Source: Herbinix sp. (GTDB lineage Bacteria; Bacillota; Clostridia; Lachnospirales; Lachnospiraceae). Taken from it: a DNA stretch of 64,000 bases. Within the stretch, counting starts at the first letter, position 1. Every line of letters starts with the position of its first letter. The notes beneath the pieces are model-generated. The model was not told where the DNA came from. It did no database searches and saw only the letters and a program-made list of their open reading frames with translations. Below, in pieces: positions 9,493 to 18,026 of the stretch. The stretch spans positions 1 to 64,000 of the forward strand of contig JAQZBN010000007.1 of the NCBI GenBank assembly GCA_029238935.1, read 5' to 3'. A program made the position numbers and the translations under genes.

Positions 9493-10176
9493 TTAACTGG
9501 AATAGCTTTCTAATAATCCGTAGAGTTCTTCTACACTATCGATATAGATACCTTGACTTAAATTAATACGGTCTTTCTCCGGTAAATTTTTTGCTTCGAT
9601 ACTGGTGTAACTGTAGATACTCTTTAAATCGCTGTTGTACACCACTACATACCCATTTTTCACGGCTACATAGAACATAAAAGAGATGTTATCTGCGTCA
9701 TAACTCTTACGGATCTTGATTTCATCCGGTGAAAATGTTAATAGTTCGTAGGATATCAATCCCTTATTATGTTCTGATAAGGGTAAATCATTCATATAAT
9801 CGGTCAGATATTCCACTACCTGTGCTCTGGTTAATCCTACCAGATACCCGGGAGGATTTAATTCCTGGGTCTCAGTAACTCCGGTCTTTAAATCATTTGT
9901 CTCTAAAATGTACTTTGTGGTGGGTAAAATAACATCGGAAGGCTGGACATTCGCAGATAAACTATCATTGGTATCATCAGTGTTTTCCTCTGACTCATTC
10001 TCCGGTGCCGGTGTCAGACTATTCTTAATGGAAGCCAGCAATTCTTCTTTTCGTTCAATCGCATCTTTATTAAACTGATTCAATGCATGCCTATAACTGA
10101 GATAATAACAGCATGTAAACATAACAGTGAGACTCAGAAAGCTTGCAAGGTAAATAAATATTTTTGAGATTTTCAT
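9493..10176 (-). CDS. membrane-anchored BofC-like protein, function unknown
   Basis: A 227-residue protein with one N-terminal membrane helix (about 7-27), a low-complexity Glu/Asn/Asp linker (about 57-80) and a folded C-terminal part. The end, from FYVAVKNGYVVVYNSDL through LPEKDRINLSQGI to ELYGLLESYSS, resembles the C-terminal domain of BofC, the forespore protein that restrains SpoIVB signalling in B. subtilis. The resemblance is my pattern recognition and not a search result. The orientation predicts an extracytoplasmic C-terminus. It lies 53 bases downstream of the SpoVB-like flippase gene, which fits a sporulation or envelope role. Confidence 0.65.
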   Translation of the reverse strand: MKISKIFIYLASFLSLTVMFTCCYYLSYRHALNQFNKDAIERKEELLASIKNSLTPAPENESEENTDDTNDSLSANVQPSDVILPTTKYILETNDLKTGVTETQELNPPGYLVGLTRAQVVEYLTDYMNDLPLSEHNKGLISYELLTFSPDEIKIRKSYDADNISFMFYVAVKNGYVVVYNSDLKSIYSYTSIEAKNLPEKDRINLSQGIYIDSVEELYGLLESYSS

Positions 10177-10229
10177 GCCAAATCACTCCTTTGGCATAAG
10201 TATTCTCCAATTTTAACTTATTTATACAA

Positions 10230-11915
10230 TTATAGTAAATGAAGCTTTCTTAATAAACGTATGATGAAATAACCCTTCGGTAGAAATTGCAGTTCATCCT
10301 CGTCAATCCCTTTCATAAAGACCATAAATATAAAATAAACAAGAATGGCAATTACGATCGATGCTAAAGTGGCTACTAAGTTACTATCACTAATAAATAA
10401 AATTCCCTGGTATCCGAAATAAGTAGCCAATCCCATAAATCCGGCACTTATGGTTGGAATTAAGAAGGTTCGAATGAGTTCCTGCTTATAATTTAAATAC
10501 TTGGCTACGGAAAACCAGTTTAATAGCGATACTACCATAGCAAAGGTAACATTTCCGATCACCAGAGCGTAAGTACTTAAATTGGTAAAGTGAAGTAAGA
10601 AAAATAATAATATTACGTGAATTCCTAATGATATTGCGGAATTCATAACCGGAATCTTCAATTTGTTAATGCCCTGTAATACCGAGTTTGTTACGGTAGA
10701 TAAAGCAAAAAACACAATAGCTACGGAGCCTAATCTTAGCAAATTAGCAGAAAGTAAGACATTGGTTCCGGGGAACAATAATTTGATGATCGGTGCGGCT
10801 AAAACTCCCATCCCTACTGCAGCCGGAATTGCAATTATCATATTAAATTTAACTGCCGAATGAACTTTATGGCGGATCACATCTTCCATATCGTTAATTT
10901 TAGCTGCAGCGATACTTGGTACAATTGCAGCTCCAAATGCTGATGCAATCGCCACCGGTAGATTTGTTAATAACCTATATTTGTTACTATAGATACCAAA
11001 TAGGGTAGCTCTGATGTCCCTGGTATATAATTGTCCTTCTGTAACGTCTTTTACTATGGTCTGGTCAAAATGAGTCACTTGCTTTGTTGACATGATATGG
11101 GCAAATAAGGTGTTATCCAATAAACCACTAATCTGATAAACGATCTGGCTTAAAATTACCGGTACTATAGTTATGAACAGTGTTTTTAATAGAAAAGAAT
11201 AGGTCTCGTGGTTATGGGTCTTATCCCTTTTTAATTGTTTCTTTATGGTTGGTTTATAAAGAATAAATACAAAAAACAAAAATAACATTCCAACGAAAGC
11301 ACCGACAAAGGTCCCTAGAGTACCTCCGGCGGCACCATAAGCGGCAACCTTATCAGAGATACTGAAATTTATCATTAACAGATAAGCAGCGGATACACTG
11401 ACGATTGCATTGACTATCTGCTCTAGAACCTGGGAAATGGAAGTGGGTATCATAGTACTTTTCCCTTGATAATACCCTCTTAATACACCCATGATAGAAA
11501 ACACAAAAATAGTCGGAGCTAATACCTTTAAAGGTAGTGCGATATAGGGATCTTTATAAAATAATACAGCTAAAAAATCCGCACCAAAAAATATTATCAA
11601 TGTAGCAAATAAGCCCACGACAATCGCAAAACACATGGAACAGAGAAATAATCGATAAGCGTTACGATGTTCCTTTTTTGTCGCCCTTGCAGCAACGAGC
11701 TTTGATACTGCCAGGGGTAAACTATAGGAAGATAAAATCAATGCAACATTATAGACTTCATAAGCACTTCCGTAAATTCCCATACCCTGATCCCCTAGAA
11801 TCCGTGTCATCGGAATTCGATAAAGCAGACCAATTAATCGGACGATAATGGATGCAGCAGCTAAGATACTGCCCTGTACTAAAAAATGATTACTTTTTTT
11901 TGTTGAACCCTCCAT
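10230..11915 (-). CDS. SpoVB/YtgP-family polysaccharide or lipid flippase (MOP superfamily)
   Basis: A 561-residue integral membrane protein with about 14 hydrophobic segments. It begins with the family pattern FLVQGSILAAASIIVRLIGL followed by YRIPMTRILGDQGMG. This is the MurJ/SpoVB/YtgP branch of the MOP exporters, which flip lipid-linked envelope precursors. SpoVB is needed for spore cortex and YtgP (MurJ) for vegetative wall; I cannot separate the two from sequence. The sporulation-rich neighbourhood (yqfC, yqfD, DUF3048 lipoprotein, BofC-like protein) favours a spore role. The last stretch is basic and cytoplasmic. Confidence 0.88.
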   Translation of the reverse strand: MEGSTKKSNHFLVQGSILAAASIIVRLIGLLYRIPMTRILGDQGMGIYGSAYEVYNVALILSSYSLPLAVSKLVAARATKKEHRNAYRLFLCSMCFAIVVGLFATLIIFFGADFLAVLFYKDPYIALPLKVLAPTIFVFSIMGVLRGYYQGKSTMIPTSISQVLEQIVNAIVSVSAAYLLMINFSISDKVAAYGAAGGTLGTFVGAFVGMLFLFFVFILYKPTIKKQLKRDKTHNHETYSFLLKTLFITIVPVILSQIVYQISGLLDNTLFAHIMSTKQVTHFDQTIVKDVTEGQLYTRDIRATLFGIYSNKYRLLTNLPVAIASAFGAAIVPSIAAAKINDMEDVIRHKVHSAVKFNMIIAIPAAVGMGVLAAPIIKLLFPGTNVLLSANLLRLGSVAIVFFALSTVTNSVLQGINKLKIPVMNSAISLGIHVILLFFLLHFTNLSTYALVIGNVTFAMVVSLLNWFSVAKYLNYKQELIRTFLIPTISAGFMGLATYFGYQGILFISDSNLVATLASIVIAILVYFIFMVFMKGIDEDELQFLPKGYFIIRLLRKLHLL

Positions 11916-11967
11916 GTTCGTCTCCTTTTGCTTTCTCTTACGTATTACCGTTATAAAACACCGGTAT

Positions 11968-13068
11968 TTATTGCGTTATCTCAACATCCTCTGTTCGATC
12001 TTTCGGAAAAATCGAAATAAAGGTTTTTCCCGGGTTTATGGTTAGTTCTGCCCCTGATTCGTCGTAATAACGCATCCACCTGTTCTTTTCATTCTTTTTC
12101 CAGGTGATATTAATCAATTTACCATTGGTGATATAATAACCGTCACCGGTGGCGTCTTCAATATCCATGGTTTGATAATCATTTTTATCAATATCCCATT
12201 CCTTAACAAATTGTACAATAATATTTTTAAATGTCAACTGTTCCTTTGTATTTGAATCAATATGCTTCTCTCCATATTGGAAACGGTAGTATAATTTCTC
12301 ATCTGAATTATATTCCAGATAGGGGGAATTGTAGTTGGAATAATCCAGGGTGATTTTATTTACCCCTATCGTACTGTTTAGATCAGTATCATTTTCATAA
12401 AAGCTGTAATGGGGCTTATAATCAGAAGCATATTCTGTTTCAAAGCCCATCTTCTTTATTCCAGCTTGAATTCCTTCAATACTGGTAAAGGCATTGTGAG
12501 GGGCTTTCATCGAATTATCACGATAAAACACTACGGTATCCAAGCTACCATTGCCGTCCATATGATCAATTCCCAATTCTTCCATCTTTGCAACTGCATA
12601 TTTTGTCTTACCGTAATGGATGTAAATTGCATCATATTCATCAGCAAAACTAACATAATAATGTCTGGAGCTTCGAACAGAACCAATCCGGTCTCCAGTT
12701 AAGTTTTCAAATATGCCCAGTAACCTGGTGATCCCACCTTCTACAATTGCTTCATACAGAATATCTGCTTGTCCAATACCCCACTGGTTTGAAACAATTT
12801 TGATGTTATTAAATTGTATTGCATAAGGTCTCTTTGTACCTATCTCTATAGGCACCCACAATCCGGTCAAGTAGCTTCTCATCTCTCCATCATGGCTGGT
12901 GTTATTATCTGGTATAGATGATTGTGTAGGTTGTGGTGTATTTGTAACCGTAATTTGGGGATCGATTTCCTCAATTACATCACCATTATATCCTCCATCC
13001 TTCTTCTTGCAGCCGATACAAAATAAAACTGTAATGAATAAAAGTATATAAAAGATTCTTTTTTTCAT
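11968..13068 (-). CDS. DUF3048 (YerB-like) lipoprotein
   Basis: A 366-residue protein. A basic start and hydrophobic core end at Cys20 (FCIGC), a somewhat unusual lipobox with Cys at -3, followed by a Lys/Asp/Gly linker and a Pro/Thr/Ser-rich stretch. The main domain starts near residue 67 at LTGLWVPIEIGTKRPYAIQFNN and includes GSVRSSRHYYVSFADEYDAIYIHYG, typical of DUF3048. The C-terminal third (VQFVKEWDI to ITWKKNEKNRWM) matches the second half of the family. It probably sits on the outer face of the membrane. The family is common in spore formers, but its biochemical role is not known. It is 30 bases downstream of ybeY. Confidence 0.85.
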   Translation of the reverse strand: MKKRIFYILLFITVLFCIGCKKKDGGYNGDVIEEIDPQITVTNTPQPTQSSIPDNNTSHDGEMRSYLTGLWVPIEIGTKRPYAIQFNNIKIVSNQWGIGQADILYEAIVEGGITRLLGIFENLTGDRIGSVRSSRHYYVSFADEYDAIYIHYGKTKYAVAKMEELGIDHMDGNGSLDTVVFYRDNSMKAPHNAFTSIEGIQAGIKKMGFETEYASDYKPHYSFYENDTDLNSTIGVNKITLDYSNYNSPYLEYNSDEKLYYRFQYGEKHIDSNTKEQLTFKNIIVQFVKEWDIDKNDYQTMDIEDATGDGYYITNGKLINITWKKNEKNRWMRYYDESGAELTINPGKTFISIFPKDRTEDVEITQ

Positions 13069-13098
13069 AAGCTTTCTACCTCTCTGGTTTTTATTACA

Positions 13099-13593
13099 TT
13101 AACGGTGTATTTGAAGTATATCCAAAACACGGTTCTGTTTTTCTTCCATTTGGATTCTTTCTTCCTCTTCCATATGATCATACCCAAATAAATGATACAT
13201 GCTATGGGCTACTAAGAAGCCAATCTCTCTCTCCAAGGTATGTCCGTATTCCTCCGCTTGCATTTTTGCTCTGTGAACAGATATCACAATATCACCTAGT
13301 AACAGCTCCCCTGTCTCCGGATGGAAACAATCTTCCCGTTCCTCAAAAGTTGAAAAATCACCAGGGATGCTATATTCAATCATTGGAAAAGATAAAACGT
13401 CGGTAGGAGAATCGATTCCACGGTGTTCTCTGTTAATTTCATGAATTTCTTCGTCCCCGGTTAATAATACGCTAACTTCTGATTCATAGGGACACTCCTC
13501 AAGATCCATTGAGGCGTTGATTACTCGATGAATTAAATCTTCATAATTAAAATCTATGGTTTCTTCGGTTTCCTTTTCGATGTGTATTGTCAT
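13099..13593 (-). CDS. ybeY: endoribonuclease YbeY
   Basis: A zinc-dependent endoribonuclease needed for 16S rRNA 3'-end maturation and ribosome quality control. The metal site is His130, His134 and His140 in HSMYHLFGYDH, with PTDVLSFP (63-70) upstream. At 164 residues it is normal length. Family members usually have HGxLH where this has HSMYH; the histidines are intact. It lies downstream of the HD-domain gene in the same order as phoH-pgpH-ybeY in Bacilli. Confidence 0.95.
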   Translation of the reverse strand: MTIHIEKETEETIDFNYEDLIHRVINASMDLEECPYESEVSVLLTGDEEIHEINREHRGIDSPTDVLSFPMIEYSIPGDFSTFEEREDCFHPETGELLLGDIVISVHRAKMQAEEYGHTLEREIGFLVAHSMYHLFGYDHMEEEERIQMEEKQNRVLDILQIHR

Positions 13594-13620
13594 ACTATCT
13601 GCCTCTCTATACTTTCTGAT

Positions 13621-14931
13621 TTATTTAACTCCGGTGTTCAATTCTCGCAAGAAAAATTCTTTTAATGCTTTATAACCTTTAATGGATAAACCAGAATCAT
13701 CCAATGTACCCTTTTCCATTCTCATTTGAAATATGTTTTCAATAATGGCTTCCGGAGTATATCTGCGATCACCGTTTTTTTCTATGTAATCAATGGTAGA
13801 TATTACATTATCGGCCAGCATAACGATAACTGCTTCCACAGAGGTTGGCTTATCATATTTAATATTATGTTGCCGGAGGATATCCTTTAATTCTTTTGGA
13901 AACCCATATTGGTAAGCAATCAGCAATCCCTCTTCCATATAATTGCTTCCCTTTATTTTTCCAACCTCATGATAAAGGCCTCCCGCTTTCGCGAGAAGTT
14001 CGTTGGCACCGATTTCCTTGGCACCACGATATGCTATGTCCCCAATCAATAAGGCGTGTTCATAAAGATTGGTCGAAAAATCTTTCATCTTCATCATTAG
14101 CTCATTATTCTCTTCCAAAAGTAAGTCATAACTTGTTCCTGATCCATAGTCATAATAAACCGGTTCCGGAATATATTGGATAAACGGATTCTCTATATCA
14201 TCTACGACGACCGCTTGTTCTTCAAATGCTTCAATATGAACCATCTCTTCCACTGGAAGATTATTCTTATCTAGATACCTTGAAACATTTTTCTCGTAAA
14301 GCTGGGAGATTAAAAACCCTAGAACCAGTATAAGCAAGATGCTGAACAGAGAGATGATATAATCGGAATTTGATGACGACTCAAAGATGAAATTATGAAT
14401 TACAAAATTCAATGTAATATTTGTAGACAATATAATAACTGAAGCATAGATTATCGTAGATTTTTGCTTCAGATAATCAGATAGCATACAAATTAATACA
14501 CCCATGATCAATAGGTATATAATAACCTCCGGCTTAAGAGCCATGGAGATACCTGCCATAAATGAAAGATTAAAATGAATTAATAGGCCAAGCTTGCTAT
14601 CAATCAGCATAGCTGTTATCAGTCCACCAAGCATCCACAAATAGACCATATCCGTATCATAGGGGAGCATGAGTAATACAATGGATATTAAATATCCTAA
14701 AACAAGGATTGGCTTTGCATACTTCTTATCCATGATACTCTCTTTAAAAGAACGAATATAATAGATAACAACTGTGGATAAAACCAGAGTTAAAATACTA
14801 AGCCGGATCATTTCTACCAGCTCACTTTTTTTCACAAGTCCAAGGATGATTACTGTTAGAAGCGTAAGTATCGGTAGAAAGGTAATCAAATCAATCACTC
14901 GAAATAATTTGAATCTTTTACTTTCCTCCAT
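13621..14931 (-). CDS. PgpH-like 7TM HD-domain phosphohydrolase, short form with HE in place of HD
   Basis: A 436-residue protein at the position of pgpH (between phoH and ybeY). About seven membrane helices occupy residues 12-210, and a cytoplasmic HD domain lies at about 285-420. The large extracytoplasmic domain of PgpH (700 residues or more) is missing. Metal-site residues that can be seen are His292, His321, His355 and Asp374 (MLAD). The defining pair is His321-Glu322 (YHEVGKIK) where the family has HD. PgpH degrades c-di-AMP; whether this version does so is uncertain, because a Glu could still bind metal or the site could be weakened. The ATG overlaps phoH by 14 bases. Confidence 0.82.
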   Translation of the reverse strand: MEESKRFKLFRVIDLITFLPILTLLTVIILGLVKKSELVEMIRLSILTLVLSTVVIYYIRSFKESIMDKKYAKPILVLGYLISIVLLMLPYDTDMVYLWMLGGLITAMLIDSKLGLLIHFNLSFMAGISMALKPEVIIYLLIMGVLICMLSDYLKQKSTIIYASVIILSTNITLNFVIHNFIFESSSNSDYIISLFSILLILVLGFLISQLYEKNVSRYLDKNNLPVEEMVHIEAFEEQAVVVDDIENPFIQYIPEPVYYDYGSGTSYDLLLEENNELMMKMKDFSTNLYEHALLIGDIAYRGAKEIGANELLAKAGGLYHEVGKIKGSNYMEEGLLIAYQYGFPKELKDILRQHNIKYDKPTSVEAVIVMLADNVISTIDYIEKNGDRRYTPEAIIENIFQMRMEKGTLDDSGLSIKGYKALKEFFLRELNTGVK

Positions 14932-15973
14932 CTTTATTTCCCCTAATTCTCTCAGATTTATATTGAATCTTTTTATTTCCTTTTACTCTGTGGTTATCAT
15001 TTCCACGGTACGTCTGTTGTTTTGATTCATAATTGTCATATGCTTTAACGATCTTTTGTACCAATGGATGGCGTACTACGTCCTGACTTGTTAAGAAGGA
15101 AAAGCCGATATCTTCAATTTTGCCAAGTACCTTTAATGCAACATCCAAACCGGATTTCGTTCCGGTAGGAAGATCCTTCTGCGTTAAGTCACCGGTAATT
15201 ACTACTTTAGATCCAAATCCAATTCTGGTTAAAAACATCTTCATCTGTGCAGGTGTTGTATTCTGTGCTTCATCTAGAATAATAAAAGCATTGTCCAGTG
15301 TTCTACCTCTCATATAAGCAAGCGGTGCAACTTCAATCAACCCTTTTTCTGTGTTCTTCGCAAAGCTATCGGGACCCATAATTTGATAAAGAGCATCATA
15401 TAATGGCCGTAAGTAAGGGTCGACTTTACTTTGCAAGTCTCCTGGTAGAAATCCTAATTTTTCACCAGCCTCGATCGCAGGTCTGGTTAGTATAATTTTA
15501 CTGACTTCGTCATTTTTAAATGCTGTAATACCCATAGCCATAGCAAGATAGGTCTTACCGGTACCGGCGGGACCCACACCAAAAACAATCATTTTCTTAC
15601 GAATCATATCAACATAGGATTTCTGCCCAATGGTCTTTGGCTTGATGGGTTTTCCGTTGATTGTATGACAGATCAAGTCCTTATCAATCTCAACAATTGC
15701 ACTCTCCTTATCTTCAAAACACAAGGATAAAGCATAATTAACATTCTGCTCTGTAATCGTATTCCCTCGTTTGGATAATTCTAAGAGCTGCACAAATACA
15801 CTTTTTGCTTTGATTACATCCTCCGATGCACCAATTACTTTAATCTCTCCGTTTCGTGCAATGATTGTTACATTTAAGGTTTTCTCGATTATTTTAACAT
15901 AAGCATCAAAATGTCCAAATACATTTCTCTCGTGTTCGGTAGGTATATCAATGATCGTCTCCATTATGCTCAT
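14918..15973 (-). CDS. PhoH/YbeZ-family ATPase
   Basis: A 351-residue P-loop ATPase of the PhoH (YbeZ) family, thought to work with YbeY on RNA. An N-terminal RNA-binding-like domain (about 1-85) precedes Walker A GPAGTGKT (134-141) and Walker B IILDEAQN, with the family's RGRTLDNAF just before. The frame is open to a TTG at 16003, but that codon lacks a ribosome site. The ATG at 15973 has GGAGG 13 bases upstream and the ATG at 15964 is a further option. It overlaps yqfD (26 bases) and the HD gene (14 bases), so the string is translationally coupled. Confidence 0.93.
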   Translation of the reverse strand: MSIMETIIDIPTEHERNVFGHFDAYVKIIEKTLNVTIIARNGEIKVIGASEDVIKAKSVFVQLLELSKRGNTITEQNVNYALSLCFEDKESAIVEIDKDLICHTINGKPIKPKTIGQKSYVDMIRKKMIVFGVGPAGTGKTYLAMAMGITAFKNDEVSKIILTRPAIEAGEKLGFLPGDLQSKVDPYLRPLYDALYQIMGPDSFAKNTEKGLIEVAPLAYMRGRTLDNAFIILDEAQNTTPAQMKMFLTRIGFGSKVVITGDLTQKDLPTGTKSGLDVALKVLGKIEDIGFSFLTSQDVVRHPLVQKIVKAYDNYESKQQTYRGNDNHRVKGNKKIQYKSERIRGNKDGGK

Positions 15974-17189
15974 CTGTTTGTTCAATCCTCCACTCACTTT
16001 CAAGTATTGTTTTGTATTCCCAAGCCGGTTCTTTTACAACAATTCTACCCTCAGCTTTACAGGAATTATTCTCAATTGTTATTTTAACATTATTTTCTTC
16101 TATTTGTACACCTTTTTCCAGTAATTGATCAAAATACCGTTTTAATCTATCTTTGGCAATGGTAGAAGCCTCTTCTTCTGAATAAGTTCTTTTTTCTTCC
16201 TCATAAGCCATTGCAGTCACCGTACCAATTTGCATTGGAAGGTAGAAACTGTCTGTTATATGCAGCTTATTTTCGTTAACAATTATATCATAATTATCAT
16301 AGGAATATCTAGGATTATATAAAAATATTTTCCTTAAAAGAAGCGTGATGTAATAACCTTTTTTCTTTTCACCTGTATATATTTTTTCTATATACTTCAT
16401 AGAAAATACATCATGATAGTCATAATAAGTTTTACATAATATACTAGCATCAGCTACAATTGGTTTTTTATCCAATACCACTTGAAAATCATCATACGTT
16501 GTGATGATTCCGGATACTAGAATATCACCTGGTTTTACTACATCACCCACTTTCACCATGGGAGTTCCGGCTCTGGTGATGATTTTATCGATAATACCTG
16601 GTTTGATTGCTACGATATGGCTTGGTTCAATTGCTTCTCCTGCTGGAGCCGGCATATTAGTTTCTGTGATTTTAATGATTAGTCTGGTTCCTTTTACTTC
16701 AGCAGATACCCATCCTATATCCTTATAAGCCAAACGAAGGGTTTCTTCGATTTCCTGGCAATCCACAGTTTTCTTTTTCATACCGGTAAAAACATCCTTT
16801 TCCGATAAAAACTTCATAACAGCTTCCGGAGTATGTTTTGAACCTCCTAAAATATTAATATCCCAAATAAAAAGCGACATTATGTACACCAAGATACAAC
16901 AAATAAAAATTCCAGCGAAAAATACTTTTCGTTTCCGATATCTGTTTAAAAAAAAGGGAAGCCCTTTTTTTTCTGTAATATAAGGCCTCATCCTTGTCTT
17001 CTTTGCGATTGGTTTTAATTTTTTAAAATTCTTTACGGTAATGTTAAACTGATAATCTTCCTTGATACTCATTAGGTTCCAGATATAGATCTTCTTATTA
17101 AAGCACAAATTCAAGAACCGTTCCGGGGAGTTGCCTTTGATTCGTACACACAGATATCCACGAAGCCAGTTTAAAATCTTTATGAACAT
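15948..17189 (-). CDS. yqfD: sporulation protein YqfD (SpoIVFB-independent sigma-E-regulon type)
   Basis: A 413-residue membrane-anchored protein. The N-terminal third is cytoplasmic and carries the family's early pattern LRGYLCVRIKG. A membrane helix near 90-113 leads to an extracytoplasmic region with a POTRA-like stretch around 120-180 and a conserved segment, HIVAIKPGIIDKIITRAGTP. YqfD is a sigma-E-controlled sporulation protein in Bacillus; its biochemical role is not settled. GGAGG lies 8 bases before the ATG at 17189, which is better than the TTG at 17204. It follows yqfC by 31 bases and overlaps phoH. Confidence 0.88.
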   Translation of the reverse strand: MFIKILNWLRGYLCVRIKGNSPERFLNLCFNKKIYIWNLMSIKEDYQFNITVKNFKKLKPIAKKTRMRPYITEKKGLPFFLNRYRKRKVFFAGIFICCILVYIMSLFIWDINILGGSKHTPEAVMKFLSEKDVFTGMKKKTVDCQEIEETLRLAYKDIGWVSAEVKGTRLIIKITETNMPAPAGEAIEPSHIVAIKPGIIDKIITRAGTPMVKVGDVVKPGDILVSGIITTYDDFQVVLDKKPIVADASILCKTYYDYHDVFSMKYIEKIYTGEKKKGYYITLLLRKIFLYNPRYSYDNYDIIVNENKLHITDSFYLPMQIGTVTAMAYEEEKRTYSEEEASTIAKDRLKRYFDQLLEKGVQIEENNVKITIENNSCKAEGRIVVKEPAWEYKTILESEWRIEQTDEHNGDDH

Positions 17190-17220
17190 TTTGCTAACCT
17201 CCAATTATAAACTCTGACTA

Positions 17221-17586
17221 TCATTGGTAGTAAATAGCTTGTATGTATCCTGTAATTCGCATCTCATCCTCAGTAAAATATAGAATGTTTAATTCTTTAC
17301 CTTCAATACATATCTTGCAAACTTTTGTTTGTACCTTGATAATACTTCCATTGTATTCAATGATACCTTTGTAATTTTCCAAGCAAAGTTCATTTCTGCC
17401 GGTAGCTGTGATAATTGGAGCTCCAGCTAAAATATCAGCGGGTAGATGAAGTCGGTTCGATAATTCCTCCAAATAGGTAGCCTTTTTTTGCGGATTTATT
17501 TTATTTTTCTGATCCAGACCCTGATATAATGTTTTCCTTGCACTCTTTTTAAATGTTTCATGGGATGATTTAAGATTTTTCTTCAT
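17221..17586 (-). CDS. yqfC: sporulation protein YqfC (YabP/YqfC family)
   Basis: A 121-residue cytoplasmic protein. After a basic N-terminus, the YabP/YqfC domain (about 45-121) shows LPADILAGAPIITATGRNELCLENYKG in overlapping short motifs and ends with a DEMRITGYI-like strand. The family is tied to spore-coat or cortex assembly through the sigma-E regulon. It heads the yqfC-yqfD-phoH-HD-ybeY string. Upstream on the minus strand, CATATATT (17623-17630) resembles a sigma-E -10 box, with a weak TCTACA 14 bases before it, so mother-cell expression is plausible but not proven. Confidence 0.85.
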   Translation of the reverse strand: MKKNLKSSHETFKKSARKTLYQGLDQKNKINPQKKATYLEELSNRLHLPADILAGAPIITATGRNELCLENYKGIIEYNGSIIKVQTKVCKICIEGKELNILYFTEDEMRITGYIQAIYYQ

Positions 17587-17685
17587 AACAGCCCCCTCAA
17601 ATCCTTTGCAGATGCTGTTAATAATATATGATTTTTTCTTTACTTGTAGACTATTTCAAGAGATTTCTATAGAAATGACAAAAAT

Positions 17686-17717
17686 AAAACTTCCAATGGT
17701 TCTTCATTGGAAGTTTT
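17686..17717 (-). terminator. intrinsic terminator after rpsU (bidirectional)
   Basis: A 13-base-pair stem built on ACTTCCAATG and CATTGGAAGT with a six-base loop. On the minus strand it is followed by TTTTATTTTT. On plus, the right arm also runs into a T-tract. It lies 11 bases after the rpsU stop. Confidence 0.9.
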
Positions 17718-17727
17718 TTTTCAACAA

Positions 17728-17901
17728 TTAATATTTGCGTTTTCTCGCTGCTTCAGACTTCTTCTTGCGTCTTACGCTTGGCTTCTCATAATGCTCCCTT
17801 TTACGGATCTCCTGTTGAATACCAGCCTTCGCGCAGTTTCTTTTAAATCTGCGAAGAGCACTGTCTAAAGTTTCATTATCTTTTACAATAACATTTGACA
17901 T
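17728..17901 (-). CDS. rpsU: 30S ribosomal protein bS21
   Basis: A 57-residue protein, very basic, reading [20 protein letters not shown] and then [10 protein letters not shown], with a Lys/Arg-rich tail ending RKRKY. This is bS21, which sits near the anti-Shine-Dalgarno region of the 30S subunit. It has its own promoter (17982-18009), a GGAGGG ribosome site and a strong terminator, so it is a single-gene unit between alaS and yqfC. In Bacillus rpsU is followed by yqeY and, further on, yqfC and yqfD; yqeY is absent here. Confidence 0.97.
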   Translation of the reverse strand: MSNVIVKDNETLDSALRRFKRNCAKAGIQQEIRKREHYEKPSVRRKKKSEAARKRKY

Positions 17902-17923
17902 AGTCTCACACCTAACCTCCCTC

Positions 17924-17950
17924 CAGTTGTGTATTGTGCCTATACAACTG
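17924..17950 (-). promoter_or_regulatory. 5'-leader hairpin before the rpsU ribosome site
   Basis: On the minus strand CAGTTGT and ACAACTG pair around a 13-base loop, and the second arm runs directly into the GGAGGG ribosome-binding site of rpsU. A stem abutting the ribosome site could tune translation or allow autoregulation. Function is inferred. Confidence 0.45.
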
Positions 17951-17981
17951 TTTGGGTATTTTTTTGAATAGCACTAAATAA

Positions 17982-18009
17982 ATTATAGCATAATTTTCAT
18001 TTTCGTCAA
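17982..18009 (-). promoter_or_regulatory. sigma-A-type promoter of rpsU
   Basis: Minus-strand TTGACG and TATAAT with 16 bases between them, about 80 bases before the rpsU start and just after the alaS stop. Confidence 0.75.
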
Positions 18010-18026
18010 CACATTTTTGTATGAAT

